NCBI GenBank assembly: GCA_031264715.1
Contig: JAISDP010000042.1
Span: 1-10,028, forward strand
Length of the DNA: 10,028 nt
Direction: 5' to 3'
From: Bacteroidales bacterium
GTDB taxonomy: Bacteria > Bacteroidota > Bacteroidia > Bacteroidales > UBA4181
The notes beneath the pieces were generated by a model. It saw only the letters and a program-made list of their open reading frames with translations. It ran no database searches and had not been told where the DNA came from. Shown one piece after another: positions 5,527 through 10,028 of this stretch (position 1 is its first letter; each line of letters opens with the position of its first letter). The position numbers and the translations under genes were made by a program.

Positions 5527-6576
5527 ATGTTTCAGTTTTCGCATATTGAATATCTATACGCATTGGCGCTGATACCACTGTTCGTGGTATTTTTCGCGGG
5601 GGCGTTGCTTGCGCGGAAGAAGCGCCTGCAGCGTTTTGGCGACACAGAATTGGTGAGCCGTCTGATGCCCGACGCTTCCACGCGGAAACCCGTGTTGAAG
5701 TTCGTCCTGCTGATGATTGCCTGCATATTTGTGGCGCTGGGCGTGGCCGGGCCGAAATTCGGAACCAAGTTGCAGGAAACCAAACGTACCGGCTCCGAAA
5801 TCATCATCGCCCTGGACGTGTCGAACAGCATGATGGCCGAAGACATACAGCCCAACCGCCTCGAACGCGCCAAGCAAGCCGTGTCGAAACTCATCGACCG
5901 CCTGGGCGAAAACAAGATCGGGCTGATTGTATTTGCAGGAGAGGCTTACACGCAGCTCCCGATCACCACCGATTATGTATCGGCCAAGATGTTCCTTTCT
6001 ACCATTTCGCCCGACATCGTTCCCATACAGGGGACAGCTATTGGTACAGCCATCAACCTGGCCGTCAATTCGTTTTCGCCCACGAGCGAAGCCGGTAAAG
6101 CCATCATCGTGATCACCGACGGCGAGAACCACGAGGACAATCCCGTACAGGCTGCCGAAGAGGCCCTCAAGCACGGTATAAGCGTGTACGCCATCGGGGT
6201 TGGCTCCACGCAGGGAACGCCCATCCCGGTAAAAACAACTTCGGGACAACGTGATTTCATCAAGGATCGGAGCGGCAACACCGTGATGACCAGGCTGGAC
6301 GAGAAAACGCTCCAGGAAGTGGCGATGGCCGGTAAAGGCATCTACGTGCGGGCAACCACGGCCAACATGGGGCTGAACAATGTGTACGACGAAATCGGTA
6401 AGCTGGACAAGGCCGAATATGACGCGAAGGTGTACACCGATTTTGCCGAGATGTTCCAGTGGCCGTTTGGCGCGGCGTTGGCATTTTTGCTGATCGAGTT
6501 ATTGATATCAAACCGTAAAAACCGTTTCAGGATATTCGGATCATGGAACGCAAATGAGGCGCACTTGGCGGAGTGA
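5527..6576 (+). CDS. batB: BatB, membrane-anchored von Willebrand factor A domain protein
   Basis: A 349-residue inner-membrane protein of the Bat (Bacteroides aerotolerance) set. Two N-terminal helices (about 8-28 and 57-75) and a C-terminal helix (about 312-328) flank a VWA domain (about 90-290). The metal-binding MIDAS site is complete: DVSNS (Asp97, Ser99, Ser101), Thr170 in GTAIGTAINLA, and Asp198 in ITDGEN. The N-terminus (MFQFSHIEYLYALALIPL), the RFGDTELVSRLMPD segment and the RDRxGN-like KDRSGNTVMTRLDE segment mark it as BatB rather than BatA. I chose the ATG at 5527: an in-frame ATG at 5428 would place the promoter inside the gene and add 33 unrelated residues. It is first in the block and divergent from tig. 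VWA domains of this type mediate protein-protein contacts, presumably with the other Bat products. Confidence 0.93.
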   Translation: MFQFSHIEYLYALALIPLFVVFFAGALLARKKRLQRFGDTELVSRLMPDASTRKPVLKFVLLMIACIFVALGVAGPKFGTKLQETKRTGSEIIIALDVSNSMMAEDIQPNRLERAKQAVSKLIDRLGENKIGLIVFAGEAYTQLPITTDYVSAKMFLSTISPDIVPIQGTAIGTAINLAVNSFSPTSEAGKAIIVITDGENHEDNPVQAAEEALKHGISVYAIGVGSTQGTPIPVKTTSGQRDFIKDRSGNTVMTRLDEKTLQEVAMAGKGIYVRATTANMGLNNVYDEIGKLDKAEYDAKVYTDFAEMFQWPFGAALAFLLIELLISNRKNRFRIFGSWNANEAHLAE

Positions 6577-6653
6577 TTCCACCGAAGATCAGTTTGCAGA
6601 TTCCAACCGGTCTTTAAAAGTTTTATTTGTGAAAAATCATCAATCATCATGTC

Positions 6654-7415
6654 ATGAAAAAAATATTATTGTTGTTAACCGTCAGTATTTTAACCGCGTC
6701 TTTATACGGGCAGGATACATTGAGGATGGGCAGGAGCGAGTATACAAAAGGCAATCAAAGGGATTTTCGCAGGTTGATGCGTGAAGGCAACAGGCAATAT
6801 CATGCCGGAAAGCCTGAAGATGCCGAAAAGTCGTACCGGCGGGCGCTGGATGTGGATGAAAAGTCGGACAGGGCGACATTTAACCGGGGTGATGCGCTGT
6901 ACCGGCAAAAGAAGTACGAAGAAGCCGGCAAGGAATTTGAGAAAGCAGCTTCGAAAATGACTGATAAAACAGACAGGGCGCAGGCTTATCACAACCTGGG
7001 CAATTCGTACCTGCAGCAGCAGAAGCTGCAAGAGAGCATCGAAGCCTACAAGCAGGCATTGCGCAACAATCCCAAAGATGACGACACCAGGTATAACCTG
7101 TCGTATGCCATGAGTTTACTGAAACAGCAACAGCAGCAGCAAAATCAGGACAATAAGGATAACAAGGACAACGAAGATCAAAAAGACCGGCAGGATCAGG
7201 ATCAGCAAAACCAGGATCAAAAAGACCGGCAGGATCAGCAGGATCAGAAAAAGGATGAGATGCAGCAACAGCAGCAGCAACAACAGCAGCAAATCAACCG
7301 CGAAGACGCTCAGCGCATGCTCGATGCCATTGCACAGGACGAAAAGGAATTGCAGGAAAAGCTCCAGAAGAAGGAACGTGCCGGACATCGCGGTAAAATC
7401 GAAAAGAATTGGTAA
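6654..7415 (+). CDS. batC: BatC, exported tetratricopeptide repeat protein
   Basis: A protein of 253 residues. A signal peptide at 1-19 (MKKILLLLTVSILTASLYG, then QD) sends it to the periplasm. Three TPR-like helix pairs follow, at about 37-70, 71-104 and 109-142 (for example AYHNLGNSYLQQQKLQESIEA). Residues 157-213 are low-complexity, rich in Q, D, K and N, with a polyglutamine run near 204-213. The C-terminus INREDAQRMLDAIAQDEKE through KIEKNW is the conserved end of BatC proteins, which supports the assignment beyond generic TPR. It lies 77 bases after batB with no Shine-Dalgarno sequence. Its likely role is a scaffold between BatB and BatD; this is family inference. Confidence 0.88.
   Translation: MKKILLLLTVSILTASLYGQDTLRMGRSEYTKGNQRDFRRLMREGNRQYHAGKPEDAEKSYRRALDVDEKSDRATFNRGDALYRQKKYEEAGKEFEKAASKMTDKTDRAQAYHNLGNSYLQQQKLQESIEAYKQALRNNPKDDDTRYNLSYAMSLLKQQQQQQNQDNKDNKDNEDQKDRQDQDQQNQDQKDRQDQQDQKKDEMQQQQQQQQQQINREDAQRMLDAIAQDEKELQEKLQKKERAGHRGKIEKNW
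7176..7293 (+). repeat. Internal direct repeat and CAG/CAA tract in batC
   Basis: A 24-base sequence beginning GATCAAAAAGACCGG occurs identically at 7176-7199 and 7215-7238, offset by 39 bases (13 codons). It is followed at about 7262-7293 by a run of CAG and CAA codons. All units are multiples of three, so slippage would change length without breaking the frame. Confidence 0.85.
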
Positions 7416-7485
7416 TTTTGTGCCATTGGATGAAACAAATACAGGATGGATCATTGGAATCAGTTCAAAGATTAAGTAATTAAAA

Positions 7486-9309
7486 ATGAGATATTTTTTA
7501 TTCATATTTTTGATCATATCGACAACGCCATTGCAGGCGCAGGATGTAAGCGTTACCGTTAGCTGCCCGCGTGCGGTGAGGGTTGGCGAACTCTTTCAAT
7601 TGGATGTGGAAGTTAACGCCCGCAGTTCGCAGCCTAAATTTCCGGACATGGATGCTTTCAAAGTCGTTCGGAGCATGGGCACGCAGCAGGGATTTCAAAG
7701 CTACATGTCCGGCGGCAAGATGGTCACCTCCGCCAGTATGACGTTTGCGTATGCAGTACAGCCTGACCGGGAAGGAACCCAGGAAATCGGGCCGGTGGAA
7801 GTTACGGTCGACGGGAAAACATACCAGTCGAAGCCGGTCACCGTACAGGTAGTAGCCGGCAATGCATCCGCGCAGCCGCAACAGCCCGGCAGCAGTAGCG
7901 CTGAAGGAACGGATGCCCGGCCCGACCATTCGCAGGTGCAGGCCGACAACCGCGAGGTATTTCTGGAAGTGCTCACGGATCGCAAACAGGTCTATCAGGG
8001 CGAATACCTCAACGCCTCCATCAAGTTTTTCTCAAGGATCAACGTGGCATCCATCAACAAAGAATCTTTCCCGACCTTCGACGGCTTTTTCAAGCAGGAA
8101 ATCGAAACTCCGCCTTTACGCTCGCTGGACCAGGAGACAGTGAACGGCGTACCCTATTTGACCGGCGTATTGCGAAAATACGTACTGTTCCCGCAAAAGA
8201 GCGGCACGCTCACCATCAATCCGTGCAAAGTGGAAGCGGGCATCAACCAGCGCGTGCAAAGCCGGTCGCGGAGCATCTTCGACGACTTTTTCGGCGGAGG
8301 CGTACAGACCGTCCCGCGCGAGGCAACCAGCCGCCCGGTAACCATTACCGTATTGCCTCTGCCCGATGGTAAGCCGGCATCATTCAGCGGCGGCGTAGGC
8401 CAAATGAAATTCGACGCGGTCATCGACAAAACCGAAGTGAAAGCAAACGATCCCGTAACGATGAAAATTACCGTGTCCGGAAATGGCAACATGAAATTTG
8501 TGGACGCGCCGCGTATCAACTTTCCGCCCGATTTCGAGGTATATGACCCGAAAATCAATACCAACCTGAACGCCACGGCTACCGCGGGCAGCAAAACATT
8601 CGAATACCTGCTCATCCCGCGGCACGGCGGCGCCTATAAGATACCGGCCATTGAGTTCAGCTATTTCGATCCGCAAGCCAGGCAATACAAAACGTTGCGT
8701 TCGGACGAGTACACACTCACGGTGGAGCGCGGCGAAGAACAACCCGGACAAACCGTAGTCAGCGGAGTGACGCGCGAGGATGTGAAATATCTCGGCAAGG
8801 ATATACGCTATCTCAAAACAGACAGGGCGAAACTGCGTCACACGGGCGAAAACTTCTTCGGAACATGGAAATTCTTCCTGTGGTACCTGATCCCGTTAGC
8901 GGCTTTTTCCCTCATCGTATACCTGCGCCGCAACTACATCCGTAAATATGCCGGCGTTGCACGGGTAAAAAACAGGAAAGCCAACCGTTACGCAGCCAGA
9001 CGCCTCAAACAGGCCCGCGGATTCATGGACAGGAATCAGAAGGAGCCGTTCTACGAAGAATTATCAAGGGCATTATGGGGATACCTCAGCGACAAGCTGA
9101 ATATTCCTGTAGCCGGGCTTTCCAGGGATAATGCCAAAGCAACCATGGAACAGCATCAAGTAGATACCGCGCTGGCCGACGAGTTTATCGGCGTTATCGA
9201 CGATTGCGAATTTGCCCGCTACGCTCCCTCTGCAGCAGGTTCGGACATGAATGTGCTCTACAGCCGAACTGTGGAAGTAATCGATAAGATGCAAAAGGCG
9301 GTACAGTAG
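7486..9309 (+). CDS. batD: BatD, exported membrane-anchored protein
   Basis: A 607-residue protein of the BatD (oxygen tolerance) family. A signal peptide covers 1-18 (cleavage at LQA before QD). The long periplasmic part (about 19-455) is beta-rich, with repeated segments such as DVSVTVSCPRAVRVGELFQLDVEV and EVKANDPVTMKITVSGNGNM that look like tandem immunoglobulin-type modules. A single membrane helix lies at about 461-481 (WKFFLWYLIPLAAFSLIVYL), followed by a basic stretch and a cytoplasmic alpha-helical domain (about 500-607) with the typical EELSRALWGYLSDKLNIP and CEFARYAPSA segments. It sits 70 bases after batC and 24 bases before batE, on the same strand. It probably bridges the periplasmic and cytoplasmic sides of the Bat complex. 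The biochemical activity of the family is not known. Confidence 0.92.
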   Translation: MRYFLFIFLIISTTPLQAQDVSVTVSCPRAVRVGELFQLDVEVNARSSQPKFPDMDAFKVVRSMGTQQGFQSYMSGGKMVTSASMTFAYAVQPDREGTQEIGPVEVTVDGKTYQSKPVTVQVVAGNASAQPQQPGSSSAEGTDARPDHSQVQADNREVFLEVLTDRKQVYQGEYLNASIKFFSRINVASINKESFPTFDGFFKQEIETPPLRSLDQETVNGVPYLTGVLRKYVLFPQKSGTLTINPCKVEAGINQRVQSRSRSIFDDFFGGGVQTVPREATSRPVTITVLPLPDGKPASFSGGVGQMKFDAVIDKTEVKANDPVTMKITVSGNGNMKFVDAPRINFPPDFEVYDPKINTNLNATATAGSKTFEYLLIPRHGGAYKIPAIEFSYFDPQARQYKTLRSDEYTLTVERGEEQPGQTVVSGVTREDVKYLGKDIRYLKTDRAKLRHTGENFFGTWKFFLWYLIPLAAFSLIVYLRRNYIRKYAGVARVKNRKANRYAARRLKQARGFMDRNQKEPFYEELSRALWGYLSDKLNIPVAGLSRDNAKATMEQHQVDTALADEFIGVIDDCEFARYAPSAAGSDMNVLYSRTVEVIDKMQKAVQ

Positions 9310-9333
9310 TTATATAATATAATGTGTAAGCAA

Positions 9334-10028
9334 ATGAAAAAGATACTTTTCATCATATTATCCATCAATATATTCCTGGCGCTGCATGCTCAGGATAAGG
9401 ACAGTACCATGCTGCGTGCCGAACGGTTCTACCGGCAGAACGAATTTTCCAAAGCCGCTGCCGGATATCAATCGCTGGCCGACTCGGGATGGGCGTCGCC
9501 CGTCTTATTCTACAACCTGGGTAATGCCTGTTTCAAGAACCACGACATCAAGTCGGCGATCCTGTATTACGAACGCGCCAAACGCCTTGCCCCGAATGAC
9601 GAAGACATTGATTTCAACCTGAATCTCTCGCGCAGCCTCACCTTCGACAAGGTAGAAGCCGTGCCCGAATTGTTTCTGGTTACCTGGGGGAAAGCCATCC
9701 GCGACCGGATGACTGTCCGTGGCTGGTCGTGGTGGAGCATCTGGAGCTTTATCGCCATGCTGACGCTGGGTTTGCTGTTTCTTTTTGTACATCACATGCG
9801 CGTGCGGCGGCTTTCATTTGGGCTTGCCGTATTTTGCTTCCTGTTGAGCCTCGCGTCATTTGTCTTCGGCTATCTGCAAAAGGCCAATATTCAGCGTACC
9901 GACGAGGCCATCGTATTTGCTCCGTCCGTCACCCTCAAAAGCTCGCCCGACGACAGCGGCAACAACCTGTTCATCCTGCATGAAGGCATCAAGGTACGCA
10001 TCGAAGACCGGATCGGCGAATGGTGCGA
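9334..10028 (+). CDS. batE: BatE, TPR and SH3-like membrane protein (3' end cut by window)
   Basis: Open from ATG 9334 to the window edge; 231 complete codons are seen, and probably only the last few tens of residues are missing. A signal peptide covers 1-19 (MKKILFIILSINIFLALHA, then QD). TPR-like helices span about 25-100 (FYNLGNACFKNHDIKSAILYYERAKRLAPND). Two membrane helices follow at about 135-153 and 160-181. The C-terminal part from about 189 (EAIVFAPSVTLKSSPDDSGNN, LFILHEGIKVRIEDRIGEW) is the start of a bacterial SH3 domain. This order of TPR, two helices and SH3 is diagnostic of BatE. An in-frame ATG four codons earlier (9322) is possible, but 9334 gives a cleaner signal peptide. It is last of the four bat genes seen. 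Confidence 0.9.
   Translation, partial: MKKILFIILSINIFLALHAQDKDSTMLRAERFYRQNEFSKAAAGYQSLADSGWASPVLFYNLGNACFKNHDIKSAILYYERAKRLAPNDEDIDFNLNLSRSLTFDKVEAVPELFLVTWGKAIRDRMTVRGWSWWSIWSFIAMLTLGLLFLFVHHMRVRRLSFGLAVFCFLLSLASFVFGYLQKANIQRTDEAIVFAPSVTLKSSPDDSGNNLFILHEGIKVRIEDRIGEWC

Noticed and set aside
5554..6249. 231-residue minus-strand open frame opposite batB
   Set aside because: It is antisense to the clearly coding VWA domain, and its composition looks like a reverse-complement shadow.
7413..7420. TAATTTTG as a promoter for batD
   Set aside because: It matches TAnnTTTG but overlaps the batC stop codon and has no TTTG at a suitable distance upstream; a chance match in A/T-rich DNA is more likely.
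7116..7517. Leucine-rich minus-strand frame that could pass for a membrane protein
   Set aside because: Its leucine and isoleucine runs are the reverse complement of the CAG/CAA and GAT codons in the batC linker.

Overview
The window looks like chromosomal DNA of a Bacteroidota member, most likely of the order Bacteroidales. Three things point there. The Bat (Bacteroides aerotolerance) genes batB-batC-batD-batE run in order. The two divergent gene blocks share an intergenic region with Bacteroidota-type promoter elements (TAnnTTTG, with an upstream TTTG for one of them). Nearly all starts are preceded by A/T-rich leaders rather than Shine-Dalgarno sequences. The genus cannot be fixed from this sequence alone.

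Left block (minus strand, about 190-5318): transcription starts from a well-formed promoter at 5359-5389. It reads tig (trigger factor), clpP (protease subunit), clpX (unfoldase), a PLP-dependent MalY/PatB-family C-S lyase, and a small unrecognised one-helix membrane protein that overlaps the lyase by 11 bases. Gaps are 23, 68 and 42 bases. The first three genes form a protein folding and degradation unit: trigger factor binds nascent chains at the ribosome exit, and ClpX unfolds substrates and feeds them to ClpP. The clpP-clpX gap holds a strong inverted repeat. Eight bases past the last stop codon lies a tandem array of a 21-base unit that runs off the left edge.

Right block (plus strand, 5527 to the right edge): batB (von Willebrand A membrane protein), batC (periplasmic TPR protein), batD (large exported, membrane-anchored protein) and batE (TPR, two membrane helices and an SH3-like domain, cut by the window end). 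Their products are expected to form an envelope complex linked to stress tolerance. batA, which normally precedes batB, is absent here, and batB appears to have its own promoter.

There is no evidence of phage, insertion sequence, CRISPR, tRNA or rRNA. The core genes are conventional. The less-explained items are the 21-base array, the unknown small membrane protein with an A9 tract and an internal start carrying an SD-like sequence, the clpP-clpX inverted repeat, and the batA-less start of the bat block.
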